Positions 31,306 through 41,006 of a stretch of 64,000 bases of DNA are shown in pieces. Location of the stretch: the NCBI GenBank assembly GCA_045576635.1, contig JAZNGT010000035.1:48281-112280 (forward strand). The letters are read 5' to 3'. Below the pieces are notes generated by a model that searched no databases, had not been told where the DNA came from, and saw only the letters and a list, made by a program, of their open reading frames with translations. The position numbers and the translations under genes are program-made. The stretch is from Congzhengia sp045576635 (GTDB lineage Bacteria; Bacillota; Clostridia; UBA1381; UBA9506). Within the stretch, counting starts at the first letter, position 1. Each line of letters begins with the position of its first letter.

Positions 31306-33096
31306 ATGAAAAAAAGCGGAGAAAAAATAAGGTTTTGGATCGCCATCTGGCCATATCTGAAAGAATATAAAAAACAACTCCTGTTTTGTGTTTTCTGCTC
31401 GTTATTGGTAGGTGTTTTTGTTGCGATTCAGCCCCTTGTTATCAAATACATCGTAGACAACGGCATCTCAAACGATACTCTTTTACCAGGAGAAAAAATT
31501 TATTTTGTGGGTGCTTTGTGTCTTTTGTATGTTGCCATTTCTCTCGCCAGAGTGTTTTTCTGGCGCATGGGTTTTACCCGTATGTTCCGCTCATTAGAAG
31601 GCGCTCTCTTTCGTTTGCGGTCAAAGTTCTTTTCCCACATTCAGCAGATGAGCATGAAGTTTTACGACAGCACTTCGGCAGGCGAATTGTTTAACTGCGT
31701 TATGGGAACTCCTATGGCAAATATCAAAAATTATATGAATCAGATTTTTACCGCCGTACCGTATCAGGCAGTTTCTCTGGCAATTTCATTGGTCGCTCTG
31801 ATGAATTATGACTGGGTAATGACTGTATTGCTCTTTTTAACCGCTTTGATGATGGCATGGATTCACACGTTTTCCCGCAGGAAAATGCGTAAGGTTTCCA
31901 CCGAGTATATCAAAAGCGAATCGGAAATGAGCAAGTATTTAAGCAACACCTTAAATGGCATGGACGCCGTAAAACTCTATTCCATTGAAGATGATACGTA
32001 CAGAAGTTTCCGAAAGATGCTCTCTACGATGTATGAGCGCGGCGTTACCTTTTCTCTGTCCTATCAGAAAGAGACCTTAAAGCCCGAACTGGTACAATAT
32101 TTAGCCACGGCAGTGGTCTATTTTGTCGGCGCCGTTTCCTGCGTATACCGAGGAATGTCAGTAGGCGTTTTATACGCCTTTTTATCCAGCATGGCTACCA
32201 TCATGGGCATTTTGATTTCCTGGCTTAATATGGGGCTTACCAAAAGCAGCGCCGAATCCGGTCTTGAAAAAATTATGGCGGTGTTAAATGTAAAAACCGC
32301 AACACCCGAAAAGGACGAAAAAGAGCGTGCAATTGTCTCAAAAGCACGCGAACTTGCAAAAAAAGAAAACGCGCCCTGTGTGGCGTTTCGCGACGCATCG
32401 TTTGCATACGAAAACCGCGATGTGTTCAGCAATTTAAATCTTTCCATCGGCTATAAAGAAAGTGTGGCGCTGGTCGGAAAAAGCGGAAGCGGAAAAAGTA
32501 CGATTGCAAAACTTGTTATGCGTCTTTATGACGTGCAAAAAGGCGCGGTTTTGGTGCACGGAACCGATGTGCGCGACTTTGGTCTGCATGACCTCAGGCT
32601 TTCCTTTGGCGTGGTACCGCAAAATCCGTTTATTTTCAGCGGTTCTATCTGGGATAACATTAAAATCGCGCGTCCTACCGCATCAAACAAAGAGATTATA
32701 GACGCCATGGAAACGGCTAAGGTGCACGAGTTTGTAAATAACCTTGAAAAAGGCTGGAATACCGTAGTCGGCGACGGGGGATTAGACCTTTCAGGCGGAC
32801 AGAAACAGCGCATTGCCATCGCACGCGCCATTTTGGGAAATCCTGATATTTTGATTTTTGACGAGGCAACCTCAGCGCTTGACAACATCTCGGAGCGCGC
32901 CATTCAAAACGCCATGGAAACGCTCATGAAAACGCATACGGTGATTATCATCGCGCACAGGCTTTCTACCATCCGTCACGTTGACAGAGTGGTGGTTTTG
33001 GAAGACGGAAAGATTTTGGAGCAGGGCTCGTATGATGAATTAAGCAAGACCGAGGGCGGCGCTTTTTATGAATTGCTAAAATATACAAAAGAATAA
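31306..33096 (+). CDS. ABC exporter, fused permease and ATPase
   Basis: About 596 aa half-transporter of the MsbA/multidrug type. N-terminal six-TM domain (about residues 20-310), then ATPase: Walker A VGKSGSGKSTIA, Q-loop VVPQNPFIFSG, signature DLSGGQKQRIAIARA, Walker B ILIFDEATSALD, H-loop IIAHRLSTI. It should dimerise, with itself or a partner not seen here. Start uncertain: ATG at 31306 lies downstream of the predicted transcript start but has a poor SD. Substrate unknown. Monocistronic; terminator follows. Confidence 0.9.
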   Translation: MKKSGEKIRFWIAIWPYLKEYKKQLLFCVFCSLLVGVFVAIQPLVIKYIVDNGISNDTLLPGEKIYFVGALCLLYVAISLARVFFWRMGFTRMFRSLEGALFRLRSKFFSHIQQMSMKFYDSTSAGELFNCVMGTPMANIKNYMNQIFTAVPYQAVSLAISLVALMNYDWVMTVLLFLTALMMAWIHTFSRRKMRKVSTEYIKSESEMSKYLSNTLNGMDAVKLYSIEDDTYRSFRKMLSTMYERGVTFSLSYQKETLKPELVQYLATAVVYFVGAVSCVYRGMSVGVLYAFLSSMATIMGILISWLNMGLTKSSAESGLEKIMAVLNVKTATPEKDEKERAIVSKARELAKKENAPCVAFRDASFAYENRDVFSNLNLSIGYKESVALVGKSGSGKSTIAKLVMRLYDVQKGAVLVHGTDVRDFGLHDLRLSFGVVPQNPFIFSGSIWDNIKIARPTASNKEIIDAMETAKVHEFVNNLEKGWNTVVGDGGLDLSGGQKQRIAIARAILGNPDILIFDEATSALDNISERAIQNAMETLMKTHTVIIIAHRLSTIRHVDRVVVLEDGKILEQGSYDELSKTEGGAFYELLKYTKE

Positions 33097-33112
33097 ATCG
33101 AAAATCATACAC

Positions 33113-33150
33113 ACAGACTGCGCAATAAGACGTGCGCAGTCTGTTTTTTT
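33113..33150 (+). terminator. Terminator after the ABC exporter
   Basis: Perfect 12-bp stem ACAGACTGCGCA / TGCGCAGTCTGT, 8-nt loop, then TTTTTT. Confidence 0.9.
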
Positions 33151-33199
33151 GCCTTTATTTTACATTTCGTTTACAGTTTCGGAACTTCGTTAAATTCTC

Positions 33200-33228
33200 T
33201 TGTCTTTTCCTTAATCTTATGTTATAAT
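33200..33228 (+). promoter_or_regulatory. Promoter of the thirteen-gene plus-strand operon
   Basis: TTGTCT, 17-bp spacer, TATAAT, 36 nt before the first ATG. Confidence 0.7.
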
Positions 33229-33263
33229 AAAATTGTATTATTATATATAAATAGGAGAGTTGT

Positions 33264-34745
33264 ATGAAACCGATATTTGCTACACTTTTTCTGGATATCA
33301 CTTTCGCGATTTTATTGCTTTTGAAGGTCTTTGGCGCGGGATTTTTATATTTCCCTGTGCTCGATGACTACATTCAGTACGGCTCATACCCTTTGTACGA
33401 AAATTTAAAACATGTTTATCTTGATATCGGAACGATATCAGCACGCCCCTTTGCGTCGCTTTTAGACCCTGCGGTCTGGGGTGCATCATTTCCGAACATG
33501 GCGCTTCAACTTCTTGTCATTACGGCGCTTTTGTTTTTCTCGGCAAAAATGTTTCACCGCGTGGCGCACTTTTTCGGCGCGCGCATAAAGCCCGTGCTTT
33601 ATGCCGTTTATCTTTTGCTTCCTTTGGGATTTGAGGCAACCTACTGGATTTCGGCATCGACACGTATCGTTGTAGGGCTTTTCTTCGCAGCGCTTTCCGC
33701 ATACATATTGGTCAAGTTTTTTGAAAACGAGAGGAAACTCCTTTTGATTCCGTGTGCGCTTTCGGCGATTCTTTCCGTCGGCTTTTATGAATCTGTTGCA
33801 GTGTTTTCATGTCTTTTACTCATCCTTTTAATTGTAAAACACGCACTCGACGAAAAGGATAAAAAATCCCTTTGGCTTTTATCCATTCCGGTTTTTGCGG
33901 CAATTGCATTTTTGGTTTATTATCTTTTATGCTCCTCTATCGGCGGAATAGGAAGCCGCGCGACGACGTTTACACTTTCAGGAATTTTCCCGCGGATAAA
34001 AGAATGCGCCGTGCAGTTCTGGGACATCTTTACGCGCGGTCTGATTGAAACGACGTTTGTTGGTTTTAAAGATGGCCTGGTGCGCCTTTATGAACTTGGC
34101 GCAAGCAGTTTGATTACTGCCGTTTGCTTTCTTATATTCAGTGGATTTATTGCATATTTAAGCAGTAAATTGCCATTCTGCGCAGACAAAAAATACTGCG
34201 TGCCCGTTGGAATTTTGCTCACAATCGTACCACTCCTCCCTTACGTTTTTATCGGGGATGTATGGCTTACGTACCGCAGCGTGTTTGTGTGTCTTTTCGG
34301 GCTCATTCTTTTAACCGCTCCGCTCGACGCGTTTTTAATCCGCACACCGCTACTTCGCGCCGTTTGTGTGTTCCTTTTGGTGTTTGTGTATGCAATCGGC
34401 GGTGTAAACGAACTTTTGACCTACAAAGAAGTATATGAGACGGACAACGAACTTTTAACCGCAATCGTGGGACACTTGGACGAAGATGTGCGCACAGGTA
34501 AAAAAGAGGCAGTTATAGTGCTCGAAGAAGAAATTGTGATTCCGCAGACAAGTTACTTTAAAGACCACGTAAAAAGCGTGTTTGACTCTGACTGGGCATT
34601 AACCGGTGCCGTAAGGGCAACCGCGAAAAACCTTGACATCAAAAAAGTTACGCCGTGTCTTTCGGGCGAAGAAATTCCCGAAGGGAATGTGCAGATTTTG
34701 TATGTTGACGAATCTCGAAACGTGACGGAGGCAAAAAATGAGTAG
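33264..34745 (+). CDS. Polytopic membrane protein, possible GT-C type glycosyltransferase
   Basis: 493 aa with about ten to eleven hydrophobic segments, then a soluble C-terminal tail of about 110 aa. I do not recognise a firm family. Shape hints at a lipid-linked-sugar transferase: the first loop holds LDDYIQYGSYP, an acidic pair after TM1 as in GT-C enzymes, followed by ARPFASLLDP. SD ATAGGAGAG. It overlaps tagA by 8 nt, which supports a job in wall-glycopolymer synthesis (inference). Confidence 0.6.
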   Translation: MKPIFATLFLDITFAILLLLKVFGAGFLYFPVLDDYIQYGSYPLYENLKHVYLDIGTISARPFASLLDPAVWGASFPNMALQLLVITALLFFSAKMFHRVAHFFGARIKPVLYAVYLLLPLGFEATYWISASTRIVVGLFFAALSAYILVKFFENERKLLLIPCALSAILSVGFYESVAVFSCLLLILLIVKHALDEKDKKSLWLLSIPVFAAIAFLVYYLLCSSIGGIGSRATTFTLSGIFPRIKECAVQFWDIFTRGLIETTFVGFKDGLVRLYELGASSLITAVCFLIFSGFIAYLSSKLPFCADKKYCVPVGILLTIVPLLPYVFIGDVWLTYRSVFVCLFGLILLTAPLDAFLIRTPLLRAVCVFLLVFVYAIGGVNELLTYKEVYETDNELLTAIVGHLDEDVRTGKKEAVIVLEEEIVIPQTSYFKDHVKSVFDSDWALTGAVRATAKNLDIKKVTPCLSGEEIPEGNVQILYVDESRNVTEAKNE

Positions 34746-35484
34746 CAGAAAAAAACTTAATGTACTCGGCACTTTTATTGATACGTACACAATGGAAGAA
34801 ACGAAAGAAAGAATCGTTTCGGCGATGGACGGCGATGCGCCGTTTTGCGTGTATACGCCAAACTCTGAAATTTTGCTCCATGCCTATAAAAACCCTGACT
34901 ATAAAGATGTGTTAAACCGCGGTGATTTAGTCACGCCCGACGGAATCGGTGTTGTGCATGCCTCTAAAATTTTAGGAAAGCCGCTCCCTGAGCGTGTTGG
35001 CGGGTTTGACCTTTCAAACCGTGTGCTTGACACCATAAAGGGTACGGGAAAGCGCGTGTACCTTTTTGGCGGTGCGCCGTCTGTCGCTGAAAAAGCAGGT
35101 GAGCGCATTAAAGTACTCTACCCCGGAACCGTTATTTGCGGAACAAGTGATGGATATTTTGATGAAGAAAAAGAAAAGAAAATTATTTTGGATATAAATG
35201 AGAAAAAGCCCGACCTTTTGTTTGTGTGTCTGGGATTTCCCAAACAGGAGTTTTGGATTGACGCGCACAAAGATGCACTTTCTGCCAAAGTCATTATGGG
35301 ACTCGGCGGAAGTTTGGACGTTTACGCCGGAAACGTAAAGCGCGCACCCGAGGGATTTCAAAAACTCGGTCTTGAATGGCTTTACCGTCTGTTAAAACAG
35401 CCGTCTCGCTTTATCCGTATGCTTGCACTGCCAAAATTCGGGCTGACGGTTTTACTTCACGGCAGAAAATTTAAAAACGATTAA
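34738..35484 (+). CDS. tagA: WecG/TagA/CpsF family glycosyltransferase
   Basis: 248 aa GT26 enzyme; TagA adds ManNAc to GlcNAc-PP-undecaprenol in wall teichoic acid linkage units. Seen: VYTPNSEILLHAY, LVTPDGIGVVHASKILG with the catalytic Asp, VYLFGGAPSVAEKAG, FVCLGFPKQEFWI and MGLGGSLDVYAG. The C-terminal amphipathic part (KRAPEGFQKLGLEWLYRLL) serves membrane contact. SD GGAGG sits inside the upstream gene. Exact polymer is not shown by the sequence. Confidence 0.9.
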   Translation: MSSRKKLNVLGTFIDTYTMEETKERIVSAMDGDAPFCVYTPNSEILLHAYKNPDYKDVLNRGDLVTPDGIGVVHASKILGKPLPERVGGFDLSNRVLDTIKGTGKRVYLFGGAPSVAEKAGERIKVLYPGTVICGTSDGYFDEEKEKKIILDINEKKPDLLFVCLGFPKQEFWIDAHKDALSAKVIMGLGGSLDVYAGNVKRAPEGFQKLGLEWLYRLLKQPSRFIRMLALPKFGLTVLLHGRKFKND

Positions 35485-35495
35485 GGAGAACATAC

Positions 35496-36395
35496 ATGGA
35501 CCAGTTTAAATCCGGTTTTGTGAGCATTATCGGAAGACCTAATGTGGGAAAATCAACGCTTATAAACCGTCTTGTCGGCGAGAAAATTGCAATCATTTCG
35601 AGCAAACCGCAGACCACGAGAACGAATATATTGGGCATTTTGACAGAAGAGAATCTGCAAATTGTATTTACCGACACGCCCGGTATTCACGAGCCGAAAA
35701 GCATGCTCGCTGAACTTATGGTAAAGTCGGCAAATGCCGCTATTCGCGATACCGACGCGATTTTGTTTTTGGTTGAACCCATCGCAAACGTGGGAAGAAC
35801 CGAAGAAAAAATCATTGCGTCTTTAAAAAAGCAGGATGCACCCGTTATTTTGGTTATCAATAAAATTGACACCGTGCAAAAAGACGTGTTGCTCTCTGTG
35901 ATCGACGCATACCAAAAGCAGTTTGATTTTGCAGCAATCGTTCCCATTTCGGCGCGCAAATCGGACGGCGTAGACACAGTAAAGCACGAACTGTTACAGT
36001 TTATCGGCGAGGGACCGCAGTATTTTCCCGAGGATATGGTGACAGACCAGCCTGAACGGCAGATTGCCGCCGAAATTATCCGCGAAAAACTGTTGCGCAG
36101 TTTAAACAAAGAAGTGCCGCACGGTATTGCAATCGAAATCTTTTCGATGAAAGAAGACGAAACAAAACTTGTAATCGAAGCCAACATTTACTGCGAAAAG
36201 CAGTCGCATAAGGGCATTATCATCGGAAAAGGCGGAGAAATGCTGAAAAAAATCGGTACAGAGGCGCGGCTTGAACTTTCGCGCATGTATGATAAAAAAG
36301 TGTTTTTGTCTCTTTGGACAAAGGTAAACGAGGACTGGCGCAACAAGCGCGGTAAAATCGCAAATTTCGGATTTGATTTTGGCGAAAAAGAGTGA
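35496..36395 (+). CDS. era: GTPase Era
   Basis: Ribosome assembly GTPase that binds the 3' end of 16S rRNA. 299 aa. Seen: G1 IIGRPNVGKST near 10-20, G2 region TTRTNILGI, G3 DTPGIH, G4 NKID, G5 SARKSDG, and the C-terminal KH domain GIIIGKGGEMLKKIGTEAR. SD AAGGAGAAC. In the usual era-recO order. Confidence 0.97.
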   Translation: MDQFKSGFVSIIGRPNVGKSTLINRLVGEKIAIISSKPQTTRTNILGILTEENLQIVFTDTPGIHEPKSMLAELMVKSANAAIRDTDAILFLVEPIANVGRTEEKIIASLKKQDAPVILVINKIDTVQKDVLLSVIDAYQKQFDFAAIVPISARKSDGVDTVKHELLQFIGEGPQYFPEDMVTDQPERQIAAEIIREKLLRSLNKEVPHGIAIEIFSMKEDETKLVIEANIYCEKQSHKGIIIGKGGEMLKKIGTEARLELSRMYDKKVFLSLWTKVNEDWRNKRGKIANFGFDFGEKE

Positions 36396-36399
36396 GACT

Positions 36400-37146
36400 A
36401 TGGAACCTTTAAAAACGGACGGCATCGTGCTTAAACGCACATTTGTGGGCGAAAAAGATGCCATCATTAAAATTTTAACCAAAGAAAAAGGCTTTGTTTC
36501 TGCCTCGGTAAAAGGCATTAAAAATATGAAAAGCAAGTTAAAGGCAGGGTCTTCCGTCTTTTCGTATTCGGAGTTTGTGCTGACGCCCTCGAAAAATCGC
36601 TACATTGTCACGCAAAGCACCCCGAAAGAATGTTTTTACGGGCTTTCTTCCAACATAGAAAGGCTTTCGTATGCGACGTATTTTGCAGATCTTACCTCTG
36701 CGCTTTTCGGCGAAGAAGAAGACGCAAAAGAAGTTTTGCCACTTCTTTTAAATGCGCTTTACTTAATTGCAAACACCGATAAAAGCGCACGCCTTGTAAA
36801 GTGCGTGTTTACCTTAAAACTTCTTGCCATCGCAGGCTTTTTGCCCGAACTTGATGCGTGCGTCGCGTGCGGAGAAAAAAACGGGCTTTGCTTTTTTAGT
36901 CCCTCACAGGGAGGCGCCGTTTGCAAAGGGTGTCTTGCATCAAATGACGCCGTGATTCTAACCGAAGACACGATTTCTGCCATGCGCTATGCAAAAGGCG
37001 CAGACAACAAAAAAGCATTTTCGTTTGCTCTTTCCAAAAGCGGCATTGATGAGTTTGAACTTGCAACAGACGCTATGGCAGAGTATGTTCTCATGCGGAG
37101 GCTTCCCTCTCTTACGTATTTAAAACAAATTGCAGGAAACAGTTAA
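36400..37146 (+). CDS. recO: DNA repair protein RecO
   Basis: 248 aa. With RecR loads RecA on SSB-coated ssDNA. Seen: OB-fold N-domain (EPLKTDGIVLKRTFVGEKDAIIKILT), helical middle, and a zinc motif CVACGEKNGLC plus VCKGC. ATG at 36400 lies 5 nt after the era stop; an earlier in-frame TTG lies inside era without SD. Ends KQIAGN. Confidence 0.92.
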   Translation: MEPLKTDGIVLKRTFVGEKDAIIKILTKEKGFVSASVKGIKNMKSKLKAGSSVFSYSEFVLTPSKNRYIVTQSTPKECFYGLSSNIERLSYATYFADLTSALFGEEEDAKEVLPLLLNALYLIANTDKSARLVKCVFTLKLLAIAGFLPELDACVACGEKNGLCFFSPSQGGAVCKGCLASNDAVILTEDTISAMRYAKGADNKKAFSFALSKSGIDEFELATDAMAEYVLMRRLPSLTYLKQIAGNS

Positions 37147-37163
37147 ATTCCATTGGAGGAACT

Positions 37164-38996
37164 ATGAATTTAGACGCTATTTTAAGTAAAGTTGAAAAAC
37201 CGTCCCGCTATATCGGGAATGAATATAACAGTGTGCACAAAGACCTTGCTGATATGAACGTCCGTTTCGGTTTTTGTTTTGCCGACGTGTACGAAATCGG
37301 TATGTCGCATCTTGGTATGAAGATTTTGTACCACCTTTTAAACGAAGAACCTGACGTTTACTGCGAGCGCTTTTTTGCGCCGTGGATCGATATGGAAGAA
37401 AACATGCGCGAAAATAAAATTCCGCTTTTTTCGTTGGAAACCAAAACGCCTGCGAAAGAATTTGATATCTTAGGCTTTACGCTCCAATACGAAATGAGTT
37501 ACACCAACATTTTAAATATGCTGGATTTGGGCGGTATTCCGCTTCTTTCCAAAGACCGAGGCGAAGAATTTCCCTTAATCTGCGCGGGCGGGCCGTGTGC
37601 CTATAACCCCGAGCCGCTCTCAGATTTTGTAGACTTTTTCATGCTCGGCGAGGGAGAAGAACTGCTCCCTGAGGTTATCGCTCTTTACCGCAAGGTAAAG
37701 GAAAGCGGCGGCACAAAAGATGACTTTTTAAGAAAAGTTGTTGCCATCGAGGGCGTTTACGTCCCCAAATTTTATGACGTAACGTATAACGAGGACGGCA
37801 CCATAAAATCGTTTACGAAAAATTATGAAGATGCGCCCGATAAAATCAAAAAGCGTATCATAAAGGATTTTGATAAATGCTATGCACCCGATAACATCAT
37901 TGTTCCCTTTATGGAAATCGTGCATGACCGTATAATGCTCGAAGTGTTTCGGGGTTGTATCAGAGGATGCAGATTCTGTCAGGCAGGTATGGTGTACCGC
38001 CCCGTGCGTGAGCGCTCGCCCGAAACACTGCTTTCCTTAGCAGAGCGTTTAATCAAAAACACGGGCTACGAAGAAATTTCGCTTTCGAGTTTAAGTACAA
38101 GCGATTATAGGGGGTTAAAAGAACTTACCGACGGGCTGATTTCCTTAACCGAAGAGAAAAAAATCGGGCTTTCGCTCCCCTCTTTGCGTCTTGATAATTT
38201 CTCATTGGAACTGATGCAAAAGGTACAAAAGGTCAGAAAATCAGGTCTTACCTTTGCGCCTGAGGCAGGTACGCAGCGTCTTCGTGACGTTATCAACAAA
38301 AACATTACGGAAGAAGATTTGCATAATGCCGCCGAGACCGCGTTTTCTGGCGGTTACGGCACGATTAAACTGTACTTTATGATTGGTCTTCCCACAGAAA
38401 CGGAAGACGATATTTTAGGGATTTCGCATTTGGCAGACGAGGTGGTTTCCATCTACAAGCACACGCCGAAAGAAATCCGAAACAAGAATTTGCGTGTTAC
38501 GGTAAGCGTTTCGTCTTTTGTTCCAAAGCCGTTTACGCCGTTTCAGTGGTTTGGGCAAAATACAAAAGACACACTCTTCCATAAGCAGATGCTTTTAAAA
38601 GATGCCATTAAAAACCGCTATGTTTCGTATAACTGGCACGACGCAGCGTTAAGTATATTAGAGGGCGTTTTTGCGCGCGGAGACAGAAGACTTTCTCGCG
38701 TTCTTATAGAGGCGCACCGTTTGGGCGCGCGCTTTGACAGTTGGCACGAACACTTTTCGCCTGCAATCTGGGAAACCGCGTTTTTAAACGCAGGTGTAAA
38801 TCCCGATTTTTATAACACAAGAGAAAGAAGTTACGATGAAATTCTGCCCTGGGACCATATCGACGTGGGCGTTTCAAAAGAATTTTTAATGCGAGAAAAC
38901 GAAAAAGCGAAAAATGGAATTGTCACACAAAATTGCAGAGAACAGTGTGCAGGATGCGGTGTAACGCAGGCGTTTGGAGGTGGAATTTGTGGCTAA
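37164..38996 (+). CDS. Radical SAM protein, TIGR03960 type
   Basis: 610 aa. N-terminal Rossmann-like part (about 1-230) as in B12-binding radical SAM proteins, then radical SAM motif CIRGCRFCQAG near residue 268, barrel strands (ISLSSLSTSDYRGL, LTFAPEAGTQRLRD, GTIKLYFMIGLP), C-terminal Cys pair CREQCAGCG. Function not established. It overlaps by 8 nt a DUF2344 gene, its constant partner (often with ribonuclease G, absent here). SD TTGGAGG. Confidence 0.88.
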   Translation: MNLDAILSKVEKPSRYIGNEYNSVHKDLADMNVRFGFCFADVYEIGMSHLGMKILYHLLNEEPDVYCERFFAPWIDMEENMRENKIPLFSLETKTPAKEFDILGFTLQYEMSYTNILNMLDLGGIPLLSKDRGEEFPLICAGGPCAYNPEPLSDFVDFFMLGEGEELLPEVIALYRKVKESGGTKDDFLRKVVAIEGVYVPKFYDVTYNEDGTIKSFTKNYEDAPDKIKKRIIKDFDKCYAPDNIIVPFMEIVHDRIMLEVFRGCIRGCRFCQAGMVYRPVRERSPETLLSLAERLIKNTGYEEISLSSLSTSDYRGLKELTDGLISLTEEKKIGLSLPSLRLDNFSLELMQKVQKVRKSGLTFAPEAGTQRLRDVINKNITEEDLHNAAETAFSGGYGTIKLYFMIGLPTETEDDILGISHLADEVVSIYKHTPKEIRNKNLRVTVSVSSFVPKPFTPFQWFGQNTKDTLFHKQMLLKDAIKNRYVSYNWHDAALSILEGVFARGDRRLSRVLIEAHRLGARFDSWHEHFSPAIWETAFLNAGVNPDFYNTRERSYDEILPWDHIDVGVSKEFLMRENEKAKNGIVTQNCREQCAGCGVTQAFGGGICG

Positions 38997-39636
38997 ATTC
39001 AGAATCAAATTTACCAAAGAAGGCGATATGCGCTATGTGTCGCACCTTGATATGATTCGTCTTTTTACGCGCATGTTTCACCGTGCAGAACTTGACATTT
39101 TATATTCCGAGGGGTTTAACCCCCACCCGAAAATGTCGGTACTTTTGCCGCTTTCCGTCGGCTTTTCGTCGGAATGCGAGTATTTAGACGCAGAGTTTAA
39201 ACCCGACGTCAGTATGCTTACCTTAATTAAGCGCTTAAAAAGCGCCGCACCAAAGGGTATGGATATTGCAGAAATTACAGAACTCAATGAAACAAGTTTT
39301 AAGGCAAAACACATTCGCTATGCGTCGTACCGCATAAAAACGGACTCCCCCATCACGCAGGACGCGCTCGATTTGTTTTTATCGCGCGATACAATTGAAG
39401 TGATGAAAAAAACCAAGCGCAACGAGTCGGTCTGCAACATTTTGCCTGACATTTTAGATTTAAAACAACTGGATGAATACACCTTTTCAGCAATTTTGTC
39501 TGCCGGAAGTGATGCAAATTTAAAGCCGGATGTTTTGCTTTTGGCAATGAAAACTTACATAGACGGCTTTTTGCCAACTACGGTTTCTGTTTGCCGCACA
39601 GGCATTTTGACAGAACGCGGCGAACCAATGATGTAA
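38989..39636 (+). CDS. DUF2344 (TIGR03936) protein
   Basis: 215 aa from GTG (38989-38991) with GGAGG 8 nt upstream; the longer reading starts at an ATG inside that SD. Seen: FRIKFTKEGDMRYVSHLDMIRLF, the RAELDILYSEGFNPHPKMSVLLPLSVG core and ECEYLDAEF. Partner of the TIGR03960 radical SAM protein, with which it overlaps; probably an RNA-related role, unproven. Confidence 0.87.
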   Translation: MAKFRIKFTKEGDMRYVSHLDMIRLFTRMFHRAELDILYSEGFNPHPKMSVLLPLSVGFSSECEYLDAEFKPDVSMLTLIKRLKSAAPKGMDIAEITELNETSFKAKHIRYASYRIKTDSPITQDALDLFLSRDTIEVMKKTKRNESVCNILPDILDLKQLDEYTFSAILSAGSDANLKPDVLLLAMKTYIDGFLPTTVSVCRTGILTERGEPMM

Positions 39637-39651
39637 AAAAGGAGGAAGCGT

Positions 39652-40995
39652 ATGACCGCACGTGAACTTGCGCTTTCCGTTTTGTATGAAACGGAAGAGA
39701 AAAACGGCTATTTAAATGTTGTATTTAAACATGCACTTTTGCGTCATCCGCTCTCTTGTGCAGACACCGCATTTGCAAAAGAACTTGTATTTGGCGTTTT
39801 CAGACACAAAATGCTCCTTGACGCCGTTATCCGAAAACATTCGGGGATTCGTTTGAAAAAGATAGAGCCGCACGTTTTAAACAGTTTGCGCCTTTCTGTG
39901 TATCAGATTTATTTTTTGGATAAAGTACCCGACCATGCCGCCGTATCGGAGGCAGTTTCGATGGTAAAGCCGTACGGAAACCGCAAAACCCCCGGTTTTG
40001 TAAACGCGCTTTTGCGTTCGGTGCTTTTGGAAAAAGGCGACAAAAAACACGTTGACCTTACCTTTTTAAACGCAGAAAAGAAAGAGTATTTAAGCGTAAA
40101 ACATTCGTACCCCTTGCCGCTTGCGACGTTTTTTGTAGATACGTTCGGCGTAAAAAGGGCAGAATCCCTAATGCAGGCAGGAAATGAAACGCCAAGGCTT
40201 TCTATAAGGGCAAACACGTTAAAAATAACAAGAGAAGAATTAAAAGATTTATTTTTAAAAGAGGGCGTTTTGGCAGAAGATGCGCCCTATGTAGATACAG
40301 GGCTTTTCCTTACGGGCGCAACAGAAGAAGTAAGAAATAAGTTTTCGGACCTTTTTACCGTGCAGGACCAGAGCGCGCAGATTGCGGCACTTATGCTGAG
40401 TCCAAAGAAAAATGACGTCGTGATTGACCTTTGCGCCGCACCGGGCGGAAAAACAACGCACATTGCAGAACTTATGGAAGACAAAGGAAAAATCCTTGCG
40501 TTTGACTTATACGAAAAGCGCGTTTTGGATATTTTGGAAAACAAAAAACGGCTCGGGCTTTTATCGATTTTGGCAAAGCGCCAAGATGCGTGCGAGTTAA
40601 ATGAAAGTTTACGTAAAACCGCAGATAAAATCATGCTTGACGTTCCCTGCTCGGGACTTGGTATTATCCGCAGAAAACCCGACATAAAATATAAAGAAAA
40701 TTTAACCGATTTTACAGAAATTCTGTCTGTGCAGCGTACCATTTTAAATAACGCAAAACGATACCTTAAAAAAGGCGGCGTTCTGCTTTACGCCACCTGC
40801 ACGTTAAACCCAAAAGAAAACGAAGAAATGATTGAGGCGTTTTTAAAAGAAAACCCTGACTTTAAGATAGAAGGGATTTCATCCCCCCACATTTTAGGCG
40901 AGATGAAAACACGCGCCGAAACGGGAATGGTAACCATTTTTCCCGATACCGACAAAAGCGACGGCTTTTTTATGTGTCGCTTAAAAAAACAGTAA
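39652..40995 (+). CDS. rsmB: 16S rRNA m5C967 methyltransferase RsmB
   Basis: 447 aa. N-terminal NusB-like RNA-binding domain (about 1-140) and C-terminal SAM methyltransferase. Seen: SAM loop LCAAPGGKTTHIAEL, LDVPCSGLGIIRRKPDIK with the motif IV Cys, and the catalytic Cys in YATCTLNPKENEEM (motif VI). SD AAGGAGG. Followed 11 nt later by rlmN. Confidence 0.95.
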   Translation: MTARELALSVLYETEEKNGYLNVVFKHALLRHPLSCADTAFAKELVFGVFRHKMLLDAVIRKHSGIRLKKIEPHVLNSLRLSVYQIYFLDKVPDHAAVSEAVSMVKPYGNRKTPGFVNALLRSVLLEKGDKKHVDLTFLNAEKKEYLSVKHSYPLPLATFFVDTFGVKRAESLMQAGNETPRLSIRANTLKITREELKDLFLKEGVLAEDAPYVDTGLFLTGATEEVRNKFSDLFTVQDQSAQIAALMLSPKKNDVVIDLCAAPGGKTTHIAELMEDKGKILAFDLYEKRVLDILENKKRLGLLSILAKRQDACELNESLRKTADKIMLDVPCSGLGIIRRKPDIKYKENLTDFTEILSVQRTILNNAKRYLKKGGVLLYATCTLNPKENEEMIEAFLKENPDFKIEGISSPHILGEMKTRAETGMVTIFPDTDKSDGFFMCRLKKQ

Positions 40996-41006
40996 GGAAT
41001 GTGTAA